A DNA stretch of 64,000 bases, taken from contig NZ_JAKEVY010000004.1 in assembly GCF_021491375.1 (NCBI RefSeq), forward strand, positions 62,001 through 126,000, in the 5' to 3' direction. The position numbers and the translations under genes are program-made. The notes under the pieces are model-generated. The model ran no database searches, was not told the DNA's origin, and saw only the letters and a program-made list of their open reading frames with translations. Of the stretch, positions 28,755-38,657 are shown piece by piece (position 1 is the stretch's first letter; the number at the start of each line of letters is the position of its first letter). Source of the DNA: Flavihumibacter fluminis (GTDB taxonomy: Bacteria > Bacteroidota > Bacteroidia > Chitinophagales > Chitinophagaceae).

Positions 28755-28763
28755 TTATCCACA
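28755..28763 (+). promoter_or_regulatory. Perfect DnaA box (TTATCCACA)
   Basis: Exact match to the consensus DnaA 9-mer TTATCCACA on the plus strand, about 90 bp upstream of the mraZ start, between the MraZ-like repeats and the second group of DnaA-box-like sites. Confidence 0.6.
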
Positions 28764-28811
28764 TGGGAGATTTACGTCAAACCCTTAGTAGATCTACGTT
28801 TCCGCCGAAAA

Positions 28812-28864
28812 TGTGGGTAAACCCGTGAGAAGGCTGTGAATTGAATGTGAATAGCTGTGGATAA
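28812..28864 (-). promoter_or_regulatory. Helically phased DnaA-box-like array upstream of queA and mraZ
   Basis: Five same-orientation sites with GTG cores at 28813, 28825, 28836, 28847 and 28857, spaced 10-12 bp. The outermost, 28856-28864, is a perfect TTATCCACA on the minus strand. 28812-28820 (TTACCCACA) and 28846-28854 (CTATTCACA) each have one mismatch to TTATNCACA; the other two are weaker. Such phased arrays are typical of cooperative DnaA binding. Confidence 0.55.
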
Positions 28865-28902
28865 GCTGAATATTCGACTTATTTGTTGAAATTTGCGCCC
28901 TC

Positions 28903-30138
28903 ATGGCTACTGCAGAAAACCCCCGTTCCATTCGAATTGAAGCTTTCCGGTATCATCTGCCTGAGGAGCGGATCGCCCTGTATCCACTCGCAGAAAGAGA
29001 TGCCTCGAAACTCCTGGTATACCAGGCTGGCAATATATCAGCATATACCTACCGGGAACTACCGGAACTGATCCCATCCGGCTATACCCTGGTATTCAAC
29101 AACACCAAGGTGGTACAAGCCCGCCTCGCCTTCCGTAAACCTACAGGAGGAGCACTAGAGTTGTTCTGCCTGGAGCCGGATAAAAGGTACCCCGATATTA
29201 CCACCGCGATGTTGCAGAAAGGAGATGTGTTTTGGGTTTGCCTGGTTGGAGGAGCAGCCAAATGGAAAGATGGACAGGTATTGGAACTGGAATCGGAATC
29301 CGGCCTGAAACTGGAAGCCAGGCTCGCTGAAAAACGATCCGGTGAATACCTGATCCGGTTCACCTGGAACCAACCCACGCTAAGTTTTGCAGAAGTATTA
29401 CACCTCGCCGGAAAAGTTCCAATTCCTCCTTATATCAAAAGAGCAGCTGACAGCACCGACGAACAACGGTATCAAACCGTGTACGCAGAAGCAGAAGGAT
29501 CTGTAGCTGCGCCTACGGCAGGTCTTCATTTTACCCAATCACTTCTGAATCACCTAACGGAAAAGAACATACGTAAAGAAATGGTCACCCTGCATGTTGG
29601 CGCCGGAACCTTTCAACCGGTAAAATCCGATACCATGCAGGGGCATGATATGCATGCCGAGTACATTGATGTTAGCCGGGATTCTATTAAAAACCTTCAG
29701 CAACAGGCTGATCACCTGATAGCAGTTGGAACTACTTCGCTAAGAACACTGGAAACCCTCTATTGGATGGGAGTAAAAGCGCATTACCTGCCCCAGGCTT
29801 CCATCGGAGAACTCAGTATCAACCAGTGGGAAGTGTATGATGAATGGATGCACAAGTCGTTGCCTGCAACAGTAGCATTACAATCCTTACTAACCTGGAT
29901 GGATAACCGCCAATTGGATTGCCTTATCTGTAAAACACAGATTCTCATCACACCCGGTTATACCATGCGTATGATCAGGGGACTGATCACAAATTTTCAC
30001 CAGCCTCAATCTACTTTGCTATTGCTGATTGCTGCTGTTGTTGGAGAGGATTGGAAAAAAATCTATCAATACGCGCTTGATCATGAATTCCGTTTCCTGA
30101 GTTATGGTGACGGCTCCCTGCTCTGGTGCAAACAATAA
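28903..30138 (+). CDS. queA: QueA, SAM:tRNA ribosyltransferase-isomerase
   Basis: Cytosolic enzyme of queuosine biosynthesis: it transfers and isomerises the ribosyl group of SAM onto preQ1 in tRNA, giving epoxyqueuosine. Family features: FRYHLPEERIALYPLAERDASKLL near residue 15, the LVFNNTKVVQARL segment, EGSVAAPTAGLHFT, LHVGAGTFQPVK and the C-terminal RMIRGLITNFHQPQSTLLLLI. At 411 residues it is longer than E. coli QueA (356), as is usual in Bacteroidota. A near-consensus -7 box (GAAATTTG, 28888-28895) ends 7 bp before the ATG. The gene is divergent from mraZ and meets the histidine kinase gene end to end with no gap. Confidence 0.95.
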   Translation: MATAENPRSIRIEAFRYHLPEERIALYPLAERDASKLLVYQAGNISAYTYRELPELIPSGYTLVFNNTKVVQARLAFRKPTGGALELFCLEPDKRYPDITTAMLQKGDVFWVCLVGGAAKWKDGQVLELESESGLKLEARLAEKRSGEYLIRFTWNQPTLSFAEVLHLAGKVPIPPYIKRAADSTDEQRYQTVYAEAEGSVAAPTAGLHFTQSLLNHLTEKNIRKEMVTLHVGAGTFQPVKSDTMQGHDMHAEYIDVSRDSIKNLQQQADHLIAVGTTSLRTLETLYWMGVKAHYLPQASIGELSINQWEVYDEWMHKSLPATVALQSLLTWMDNRQLDCLICKTQILITPGYTMRMIRGLITNFHQPQSTLLLLIAAVVGEDWKKIYQYALDHEFRFLSYGDGSLLWCKQ

Positions 30139-31485
30139 TCAGGATTCTTTACTGTAGGGCATTTCAATGGTGAAAGCGGTTCCTTTCCCAATAGTACTAT
30201 CTACTTTTATTTTTCCCTGGTGTGCATCCACAATGGTTTTCACATAACTGAGTCCGAGTCCAAATCCTTTTACATTGTGCAGATTACCGGTATGAACACG
30301 GTAGAATTTTTCGAAAATCCGCTTCACACTTTCCTTGCTCATTCCAATGCCATTATCCTCAATTCGAATCACAATACCCCTTGCATTGGAGCTGGTGTAG
30401 AGTTTTAACACCAGGTTGTCTTTGGAGTATTTTACGGCATTGTCAACCAGGTTATTGATCAGGTTAGTGAAATGAACTTCATCGGCCATGATCAGATCAT
30501 TCTTCGCATTCAGGTGCAGATCCGCATAACCATTCTTGTGCTGCAACTGCAGATCAAAATTCTCCAATACCTGCTCAATTACTGCATGCACATGCACCGG
30601 CTTTTTATTCAGATTGATTTCCTGGCGGTCCATAAGAGCCGCCTGCAGAATGGTTTCCACCTGTTTGTTCATCCTTTTGTTTTCTTCCTTGATGATGCCG
30701 GTGAAATATTGCATCTTCTCTTTATCGTTGGAAACTTTTTCTGTTCGTAAAGCGTCTACCGCCAGTGAGATCGTGGCGAGTGGTGTTTTGAATTCATGCG
30801 TCATGTTGTTGATGAAATCGTTCTTGATTTCACTGAGTTTTTTCTGACGCAACAAGGCACTTACCGTAACATAAAAGGCAGCCAGTAGAATTAATGTAAA
30901 CAGGATGGCACCACTCAGCATCCAGCGCAACTCCTTAAACACAATATTCTTCACATTGGGCACCACCACTACCATCGCTTCTTCCGGAACCAGTCCTTCC
31001 ATATTACTGCCACCCGGAACCAGTAAGGGATAAATAAACCGACGGTTTCGCACGGTATCTTCAAATACTTTGTCGAAACCCGGCGAGCGAAGTTCATCGT
31101 AGGTAAGAAAACCCGCATCAGATGTGATCAGGAATTCAAAGCGGGTATTTTTCAAACCAAATGCGTTGAAATTTTTTCTCAATTTTTCCTGCACTTCGAA
31201 GGGAGTGAATTTTTCGGAAATAGTTGAGGGCTTCATCAGTTCCATCATTAACTGATCGGAAGGCCAGCTCAGATTGGGACGCAGCCGGCGATTTTTCAGC
31301 GATGGCAGGGTGCCTTTCTGGGCCATCAGCTCCTCTCCCGTTTGTCCCATTGCTTTGACAATATTATCAGCCAGCTGTTCTTCCTTTACCACCAGCATAC
31401 TCCGAAACCAGGATATCTGGATGACAATGATGCCAACCAGGGAAAGAGCCACCAGTAAAATGATCAAAGGAAAAATTCGCTTCAT
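30139..31485 (-). CDS. Orphan sensor histidine kinase
   Basis: Membrane sensor kinase of 448 residues. One span is at residues 5-24 and a second at about 188-209, enclosing a roughly 160-residue periplasmic sensor region without a motif I recognise. The HisKA phospho-acceptor is His230 in FINNMTHEFKTPLATISL; the ATPase domain has the N-box NLINNLVDNAVKYSK, G1 IEDNGIGM, F-box IFEKFYRVH and G2 GFGLGLSYVK. No HAMP domain is obvious between span 2 and HisKA. No response-regulator gene is adjacent, although Bacteroidota kinases of this type often have one. A consensus -7 box sits 5 bp before the ATG. Confidence 0.93.
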   Translation of the reverse strand: MKRIFPLIILLVALSLVGIIVIQISWFRSMLVVKEEQLADNIVKAMGQTGEELMAQKGTLPSLKNRRLRPNLSWPSDQLMMELMKPSTISEKFTPFEVQEKLRKNFNAFGLKNTRFEFLITSDAGFLTYDELRSPGFDKVFEDTVRNRRFIYPLLVPGGSNMEGLVPEEAMVVVVPNVKNIVFKELRWMLSGAILFTLILLAAFYVTVSALLRQKKLSEIKNDFINNMTHEFKTPLATISLAVDALRTEKVSNDKEKMQYFTGIIKEENKRMNKQVETILQAALMDRQEINLNKKPVHVHAVIEQVLENFDLQLQHKNGYADLHLNAKNDLIMADEVHFTNLINNLVDNAVKYSKDNLVLKLYTSSNARGIVIRIEDNGIGMSKESVKRIFEKFYRVHTGNLHNVKGFGLGLSYVKTIVDAHQGKIKVDSTIGKGTAFTIEMPYSKES

Positions 31486-31490
31486 TCCGG

Positions 31491-31498
31491 CAAAAATA
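31491..31498 (-). promoter_or_regulatory. -7 promoter box of the histidine kinase gene
   Basis: TATTTTTG on the minus strand, a full match to the Bacteroidota -7 consensus TAnnTTTG, ending 5 bp before the start codon. A transcript from it would start at or next to the ATG. No clear -33 TTG element is seen. Confidence 0.5.
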
Positions 31499-31615
31499 GC
31501 GTTGGTTAATGATTTGGCCTATCTGCCCCTGCATTCCCGCTGTGAATTAACAGTTGTTTATAGGCGATCCTGAACAAATATTGTTCTATTTCCCAATATT
31601 CCATAAATTAACTGT

Positions 31616-32173
31616 ATGACACAAATCTTACCTGCTGCAGGAACCCTTTTAATTGCGGATCCTTTTCTGAAGGACCCTAATTTCATGCGTACGGTGGTTT
31701 TCCTTTGTGAACACCAGGAAGAGGGCAGTTTCGGGTTTGTTTTAAACCGTTTGTATGATTTCACGCTGGATCAGTTGATGGCCAGTGCGGAGGGCATGCC
31801 CTTACCTGTTTATTACGGCGGACCAGTACAGGTTGATACCATCCATTTTTTGCATCAATATCCGGATCTGATTCCCGGAGGTTTTGAAGTAGCGGAGGGT
31901 ATTTATTGGGGAGGAGATTTCGAAACTGCCGTACAACTTTTACGCGATAACGAAATAACACCCCGGGGTATCCGCTTTTTTATTGGATATTCCGGCTGGT
32001 CCGAAGGACAATTACTAAATGAGCTGAAAGAGAAGTCCTGGATCACCTCCAAAGGCAACCAGCGACTTGTTTTTGAGATAGATCAGAATGCCATCTGGAA
32101 AGAAGCCCTGAAAGACCTGGGAGGAGAATACGAGCAGCTGATCAATTATCCCATCGATCCGCAACTTAACTAA
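31616..32173 (+). CDS. YqgE/AlgH family protein
   Basis: Cytosolic protein of 185 residues of the UPF0301/DUF179 family. The pattern is GTLLIADPFLKDPNFMRTVVFLCEH at the N-terminus, then GSFGFVLNR, YYGGPVQVDTIHFLHQ and FFIGYSGWSEGQLLNELKEKSW, all diagnostic. AlgH affects alginate regulation in Pseudomonas, but the molecular function of the family is not established. The gene stands alone between the divergent histidine kinase and the convergent DUF4139 gene, with a terminator right after its stop. Confidence 0.93.
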   Translation: MTQILPAAGTLLIADPFLKDPNFMRTVVFLCEHQEEGSFGFVLNRLYDFTLDQLMASAEGMPLPVYYGGPVQVDTIHFLHQYPDLIPGGFEVAEGIYWGGDFETAVQLLRDNEITPRGIRFFIGYSGWSEGQLLNELKEKSWITSKGNQRLVFEIDQNAIWKEALKDLGGEYEQLINYPIDPQLN

Positions 32174-32175
32174 AC

Positions 32176-32210
32176 AAAAAACCGGCACTTCATAGGAAGT
32201 CCGGTTTTTT
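32176..32210. terminator. Bidirectional Rho-independent terminator after the YqgE gene
   Basis: ACCGG and ACTT (32181-32190, one bulged C) pair with AAGT and CCGGT (32197-32205), with six A residues before and six T residues after. It can stop the YqgE transcript on the plus strand and the convergent DUF4139 transcript on the minus strand. Confidence 0.88.
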
Positions 32211-32369
32211 GTTCCACTTACTACCCCTCCAGCCAATTTCCTTCTCACGTATTCACTCTTCGTCTATGGCTGGTTCCCGGAGTGAAAGTACAAAGGGAAC
32301 GAATCACCTGCCAGCGTGATAAAACGGTTTATTCAAACGTGTTTGAACGGTTTTAGTATACCTACGAAA

Positions 32370-34241
32370 TCAATCCAGTTGCAGACGTTTTTCTTTTGGA
32401 TATTTTACCGTGAACCGAATTGTTTTCTTTTGTTCTGTTCCCGGTGCTAACGTAAGGTTCCAGCTTACCAGTCCGGTTTCACTGTTCAACCGGCCGCCAT
32501 CATGTCCATCCCGCTCCACTTCAATCTCCTTCATGGTGGAAATCGGATATTGATCCTCCAGTAAAATAGTAATAGGTTGTTTTTTGTTGTTGCGCACACT
32601 CAGTTCAAATTGTTTGCTTTCCGATTTGTTTCCGCCCATGAATCGTTTCGAGCTGAAATCCTTTACCAGCGTGCGTTTCACTATCACATTCGCGTCCCGG
32701 CCGAGTGACAGATACAGCGTATCTTCTGCCAGTGCGGGATCTATAAAACTCTTGCCCAGGAATGTGCCTTCAAAAAACAGGTTTGCTTCACCGGCCATCA
32801 ACTCCAGTTCCTGCCAATTCGTGAGCCGGGCTGTCAGATAGGCTGCCTCCTCCAGTTTAGGTGCGGCATAATATTCATATACCGCCGGAAGCGAAGATTT
32901 CTTTACATCAATGGTATTTACTTTACCATCATTGAGGATGGTATAAATTTCTTTGATCTCGTATTTGGTGGTGGTGGGTTGGTAGGTGGTGGTTACTTCC
33001 AGAGGCTTGGGTGACATTTCCCTTTTACTCCTTTGAACACCTGCAACGCTTCCTTCCAGGGCATCGCTTGTGCCACCATATCCCATCACGACCACTTCTT
33101 CCAATGCATTCGCCGAGTAGGCTAATGGAATACTTAAGAAACCACCTGTGAAAATCATTTCCCTTCCCTGGAAACCGACACTACTAACCACCAGGGTTGC
33201 TCCTCTGGGAACAGCATTCAAGGAAAAATAACCGTTCGCATCGGTTAGCGTACCAGCTGCCGTTCCTTTGACCATCACGCTTGCTCCGGCAATCGGCATT
33301 CCCTTGTCTTCCACCACCCTGCCCTGCGCAGCAGTTCCATTCAGCACATTTCGAAACTGTCCGGAACTCATTCCAGGAGTCATATACCTCAAATACCAGG
33401 GCTCCAGCTGTGGCTTCTCATTATTCTGGGACGGATTTCCACTTGACAAAGCCAGCTTAATATCCTTCCACACTTCTCCGCTCGACTGGTACACATTCGC
33501 CACAAACTGAATGTCAAGTGGAGCACTGATATCTTTCACGGAAATCGAATAGGATGGATGCCATCCCGCTTTATTTACCAGGTAAGTTGCCGACAACGGC
33601 ACCAGCCCTGCACGGCGGCATTCGACAACTGCATAAATTTCATTTACCGCCAGATTTCGTACACTGTTCATCTCATTGGCCTGGTTCCGCAAAGACTGTT
33701 TGTCCTTTTCCAGTTTCACCTGGCTTTTTTCAATTTCCAGTTGCTTGTTATACAACTCTTCCAACCGCTCTCGTTGGAAATCCAGGGCGGCTTTCAGATC
33801 AGCCGGCTTAACAGCAACTGTTCCTGATTTTAATTCCTGGTTTCTCACCAGCATGGCTTCTTCCTGCTTCAATACTTCAAGCATTTTGCGCTGGCGCGAT
33901 TGCTTTTCTTCTATGCCATTAATCTGGTCCTGCAATTGCTTTACTTCCTCACGGATCTTTTCTTCCTGTAAAAAATTCTTTCGAACACCCACTGAAAGAA
34001 TGGTAAGGTCTCCTTCCAGTTTTACCTGCACACTGGGCGATTCAATATCTGTAGAGATTCCCTGTAATACCAGTTCTGATTTACCAAGTGGTACTGCAAC
34101 CGTTCCGGTTCTTTTAATCTCCGCTCCTTTCAGAAAGACTGTTACGGATTCAATTTTAGTGTCCGCAGTTATCCGTTTCGGTTGTGTATAACTGTTGAAG
34201 CCCAAAAGGATAAGGAAAGGCAAAAGCAGGTGTTTCTTCAT
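32370..34241 (-). CDS. DUF4139 (MuiA-like) exported protein with inserted carboxypeptidase-regulatory domain
   Basis: Predicted exported protein of 623 residues. It begins with a signal peptide (MKKHLLLPFLILLGFNSYTQ), the DUF4140-type N-terminus (IESVTVFLKGAEIKRTGTV) and a long coiled coil at about residues 90-200, then the first part of DUF4139. At about 306-375 a complete CarboxypepD_reg-like fold is inserted (GRVVEDKGMPIAGASVMVKG, TDANGYFSL), followed by EEVVVMGYGG, which resembles the TonB box of SusC-type receptors. DUF4139 resumes and ends with PGTEQKKTIRFTVKYP. The frame is open to 34286, but the ATG at 34241 is the start of the signal peptide. Relatives of the MuiA group affect mucoidy; the function here is unknown. 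Confidence 0.85.
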   Translation of the reverse strand: MKKHLLLPFLILLGFNSYTQPKRITADTKIESVTVFLKGAEIKRTGTVAVPLGKSELVLQGISTDIESPSVQVKLEGDLTILSVGVRKNFLQEEKIREEVKQLQDQINGIEEKQSRQRKMLEVLKQEEAMLVRNQELKSGTVAVKPADLKAALDFQRERLEELYNKQLEIEKSQVKLEKDKQSLRNQANEMNSVRNLAVNEIYAVVECRRAGLVPLSATYLVNKAGWHPSYSISVKDISAPLDIQFVANVYQSSGEVWKDIKLALSSGNPSQNNEKPQLEPWYLRYMTPGMSSGQFRNVLNGTAAQGRVVEDKGMPIAGASVMVKGTAAGTLTDANGYFSLNAVPRGATLVVSSVGFQGREMIFTGGFLSIPLAYSANALEEVVVMGYGGTSDALEGSVAGVQRSKREMSPKPLEVTTTYQPTTTKYEIKEIYTILNDGKVNTIDVKKSSLPAVYEYYAAPKLEEAAYLTARLTNWQELELMAGEANLFFEGTFLGKSFIDPALAEDTLYLSLGRDANVIVKRTLVKDFSSKRFMGGNKSESKQFELSVRNNKKQPITILLEDQYPISTMKEIEVERDGHDGGRLNSETGLVSWNLTLAPGTEQKKTIRFTVKYPKEKRLQLD

Positions 34242-34296
34242 ACGGCCTTTTCTTACAAGAGCAAAAAAATGAAAATATAGCTGCAACCAGTAACCG

Positions 34297-34329
34297 AAAA
34301 AAAATCCCGCAGCTGTTAACTGCGGGATT
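34297..34329 (-). terminator. Rho-independent terminator after atpC
   Basis: On the minus strand a perfect 10-bp stem (AATCCCGCAG at 34303-34312 with CTGCGGGATT at 34320-34329) closes a 7-nt loop and is followed by eight T residues. It lies 25 bp after the atpC stop and ends the atpD-atpC transcript. Confidence 0.95.
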
Positions 34330-34353
34330 AGTTATTCCAAAAGACACTTGGTG

Positions 34354-34617
34354 TTAATCATTCATAGGTATGGCCCCTTCCACTAAAACGGTCACCTTGT
34401 TCTGAAAAACTTCCACAAAGCCACCCTGGATGGAATACTGCTCGGTATCAGATTGCTGCTTGTCTTTCAACACTTTCAGCTTACCCGCCTTGAGCGCACT
34501 TACCATGGGTGCGTGTTTTTCGAGAACCTCAAACAGTCCGTCCACACCAGGCAACTGTACTCCGTACACATCACCTGAATAGAGCTTGCGTTCTGGGGTC
34601 AATATTTCTAAGTTCAT
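34354..34617 (-). CDS. atpC: ATP synthase epsilon subunit (short form)
   Basis: F1 epsilon subunit of the F-type ATP synthase, in the central stalk. Only the N-terminal beta-sandwich domain is present: 87 residues, from MNLEILTPERKLYSGDVYGVQ through VDGLFEVLEKHAPMVSALKAG to VLVEGAIPMND. The C-terminal helical domain that inhibits ATP hydrolysis in E. coli (139 residues in total) is absent, as is usual in Bacteroidota. It follows atpD by 34 bp in a two-gene operon with its own terminator; the other ATP synthase genes must lie elsewhere. Confidence 0.94.
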   Translation of the reverse strand: MNLEILTPERKLYSGDVYGVQLPGVDGLFEVLEKHAPMVSALKAGKLKVLKDKQQSDTEQYSIQGGFVEVFQNKVTVLVEGAIPMND

Positions 34618-34651
34618 ACGTTCGTTTCAATGATTCGGAACAATTCCTGTC

Positions 34652-36220
<1,569 letters not shown>

Positions 36221-36283
36221 TCATTTCCAAAAGGAATTTGAAGGATTCCTACCTTTACCTCAAACCATTGACTTATTCCTTTT

Positions 36284-37909
36284 ATGAATCGGCGCCAAAG
36301 ATACCTTTCCAGCCCGTGCTGGCCCTGCTTTTTTTTGATTTCAATCATTTTTTTAAGCCTACTTCCTGCCTGCCAGGAGCCCTCGGCCAATGGTCAGTCT
36401 CCCGCTGTCCGCGATACGGCCATCACCGGACAGAATGCCTTCTCCACCCTGTTTTTCGATAGCGCATCCCTGGAAAAATTCCTGGACGAACGCTCCATGC
36501 CCGATACAGCCCGGCAACTGGTCCGTAATTTTTACATCCAACGAAATTATCAGTTTGCCTGGTTCGACAGTACGGGTGTAGCAGAGCAGGCCCTCCATTT
36601 CTGGAACCTGCAGGCGAATTACCTGGAATACAGCAGGGATAGCTCCATTTATAATGCCTACCTGCAAGCCTGGGCAGATTCGGTTCAGGCCAATGGAATG
36701 GCAGCCGTGCCCGATTCAGCCCGTCAGCGGGTTGAATGGCAACTCACATTGCAGTTTTTCCGATATGCGGCCAAGGCCTATATGGGCGACCAGCGGCTGA
36801 ATGCCCGTGACCTGAGCTGGTTTATTCCCCGCAAACGGGTGGATATACTATCCATGCTCGATACCCTGGTTAAAGAAAAAGGAAAGGATATCAACCGCTA
36901 TGAACCAGTGAACCGCCAATATGCCCTGCTGCGCGATCAACTTAAAAAGTATTATGAAATCCAGCGGCTCAGTTCCTGGACCCAACTCGATTTAACTGCC
37001 AAAAAACTGGTTAAGGGAGACACCGGAAAAGCCATCATCCAGTTGAAAAACAAACTTTCTCTATTGGGCGATTTACCAGTTGCAGACTCCGGAAATATTT
37101 TCGACGAAAGCCTCGAACTGGCTGTAAAAAGGTTCCAGTCGCGATATGGACTCAAAGAAGATGGCGTAATCGGCGGCAGTACACTACGCGAGTTGAGCCA
37201 GCCCCTTGATTACCGCATCCGGCAAATCCTGGTTAATATGGAACGAATCCGTTGGGTTCCACAGGAACCAACGTCGGATTATATCCTGGTTAATATTCCT
37301 GAATTCAAGCTGCATGTTTATGAAAATGGCGAGTATGCACACAACATGAATGTTGTTGTCGGCACCGCCACCAATAACACGGTAATCTTTACCGGTAATC
37401 TGAAATACGTGGTATTCAGTCCCTATTGGAATGTGCCACCGGGCATTCTAAAAAAAGAAGTGCTGCCTGCTATCGCCAAAGATCCCTCCTACCTCAGGCG
37501 GAATAATATGGAACAATACGGAAACGGGCAGGTTCGCCAAAAACCTGGTCCGCAGAACTCACTGGGACTGGTAAAATTCCTTTTCCCAAACAATTTCAGT
37601 ATTTACCTGCATGACACACCCAGCAAAAACCTATTTAAGCAGGATAAGCGTGCTTTCAGTCATGGCTGTATCAGGATATCAGAACCAGTATGGATGGCAA
37701 CCTGGTTACTACGATCAGACAGTACCTGGACGGATGTTGCAATAGCCAAAGCGATGAATGCCGGGAAGGAAAGATTTGTGACCTTAAAAAAAGAAGTACC
37801 TGTTTTTATTGGATACTTCACGGCATGGGTTGATCGGGAAGGCCGGCTTAACTTCCGTGACGATATCTATGGCCACGATAAAAAAATGATGGGCAAGATG
37901 TTTAGGTAG
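36284..37909 (+). CDS. L,D-transpeptidase lipoprotein (YcbB/LdtD-like)
   Basis: Cell-wall crosslinking enzyme of 541 residues. The N-terminus has a long hydrophobic stretch ending in LPAC (Cys30), a likely lipoprotein box. A helical scaffold region is followed by a peptidoglycan-binding repeat (LKNKLSLLGDLP...FQSRYGLKEDGVIGG) and a YkuD catalytic domain beginning near LVNIPEFKLHVYENGEY, with the catalytic motif SHGCIRI (His460, Cys462). This layout matches the YcbB type, which makes 3-3 crosslinks between meso-DAP residues; that agrees with the meso-DAP motif in MurE. A TACCTTTA -7-like box lies about 26 bp before the ATG. Confidence 0.93.
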   Translation: MNRRQRYLSSPCWPCFFLISIIFLSLLPACQEPSANGQSPAVRDTAITGQNAFSTLFFDSASLEKFLDERSMPDTARQLVRNFYIQRNYQFAWFDSTGVAEQALHFWNLQANYLEYSRDSSIYNAYLQAWADSVQANGMAAVPDSARQRVEWQLTLQFFRYAAKAYMGDQRLNARDLSWFIPRKRVDILSMLDTLVKEKGKDINRYEPVNRQYALLRDQLKKYYEIQRLSSWTQLDLTAKKLVKGDTGKAIIQLKNKLSLLGDLPVADSGNIFDESLELAVKRFQSRYGLKEDGVIGGSTLRELSQPLDYRIRQILVNMERIRWVPQEPTSDYILVNIPEFKLHVYENGEYAHNMNVVVGTATNNTVIFTGNLKYVVFSPYWNVPPGILKKEVLPAIAKDPSYLRRNNMEQYGNGQVRQKPGPQNSLGLVKFLFPNNFSIYLHDTPSKNLFKQDKRAFSHGCIRISEPVWMATWLLRSDSTWTDVAIAKAMNAGKERFVTLKKEVPVFIGYFTAWVDREGRLNFRDDIYGHDKKMMGKMFR

Positions 37910-38294
37910 TCCGTTTTTTACGAGTAAGTAGTTTTAGCAATACAGGTGCTAAGGCAACCAGCCCAGATTTGGCCAGCCCCATTCCCGCCTTACCAGCAAC
38001 AGCCGCCGTCGCTTTTTTAGTCAGAAAAGAGCCTAGCAAGGCAGTTCCTGCCGTTACTGCTACACCGGTGAGCGCTCCCTGCCAGCCAATCCCTCCTCCG
38101 GGCTTACTGGAAAATAGCCGACTTGTACCTGCTTTAAACGCTTCGGTAGGAAGGGCTTTTACCTGCTCCCGTAAAACACGTTCCTGGTGCCGGACAGTAG
38201 CCCTCAACTCACGGGTATGCGCAATGAGTTCAGCAAGATTGCTGATATGAGAATAATCTTTATGGTGTGCCCGGTTCTCTTTCATCGTCTTCAT
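37902..38294 (-). CDS. Small protein of unknown function (third gene of YtxH operon)
   Basis: I do not recognise this 130-residue protein. The N-terminal half is charged and helical with His-rich MKENRAHHKDYSHISNLAE; the C-terminal half is rich in Ala and Gly with one or two weak hydrophobic stretches (GVAVTAGTALLGSFL and KSGLVALAPVLLKLL) and a basic tail RKKRTT. It overlaps the holin-X-like gene by 4 bp and the convergent L,D-transpeptidase by 8 bp. Membership in the YtxH/holin-X operon suggests an envelope or stress role. Confidence 0.75.
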   Translation of the reverse strand: MKTMKENRAHHKDYSHISNLAELIAHTRELRATVRHQERVLREQVKALPTEAFKAGTSRLFSSKPGGGIGWQGALTGVAVTAGTALLGSFLTKKATAAVAGKAGMGLAKSGLVALAPVLLKLLTRKKRTT

Positions 38295-38647
38295 TTTTTT
38301 TTCTCTAAGAAAAGTCGGATAAGTTTATTGATCAGGAAAGGACCGATGTAGTTTTTACGGAAAACCAGCACCAGCACCAGCAGGAGCATGTAAATCCCGG
38401 TAACAATACTGAAGCCATAAAATAAACTGCCGGTTAGCTCCGCAAAATAATACCCGGCCATCAGGCTGATGAATAAAAGCACAAAAAAAGCAAGACCAGC
38501 AACTACAAGCATAATCAGTGCCAGCGAGGTTAAACGGGCCGCTTTTTCTGTAGCCTCCAGTTTAACCAGCCAGATTCGGTTATTGATATAGTCCTGGAAC
38601 TCGTTTTCCAGCTTTTCGAAATACCCGGGTTCCTGTGCTTCGCTCAT
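38291..38647 (-). CDS. Phage holin family / holin-X-like membrane protein
   Basis: Protein of 118 residues with an N-terminal amphipathic region (YFEKLENEFQDYINNRIWLVKLEATEKAARL), two membrane spans (LALIMLVVAGLAFFVLLFIS and LFYGFSIVTGIYMLLLVLVLVF) and a basic tail. This is the layout of DUF1469/holin-X proteins, which despite the name are chromosomal and not tied to phages. It sits between the YtxH gene and the unknown 130-residue gene, overlapping the latter by 4 bp. The function is not established; it may act in the envelope stress response. Confidence 0.8.
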   Translation of the reverse strand: MSEAQEPGYFEKLENEFQDYINNRIWLVKLEATEKAARLTSLALIMLVVAGLAFFVLLFISLMAGYYFAELTGSLFYGFSIVTGIYMLLLVLVLVFRKNYIGPFLINKLIRLFLEKKK

Positions 38648-38657
38648 AATATATCAT

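Noticed and set aside
28669-28902. Chromosomal origin of replication in the mraZ-queA gap
   Set aside because: DnaA boxes are present, but gene orientation shows no switch around it, highly expressed atpD and pdhC would oppose the fork, and skew could not be computed; kept only as a regulatory candidate.
38291-38647. Prophage remnant suggested by the holin family name
   Set aside because: Holin-X/DUF1469 proteins are common chromosomal genes, and no other phage gene, integrase or attachment repeat is nearby.
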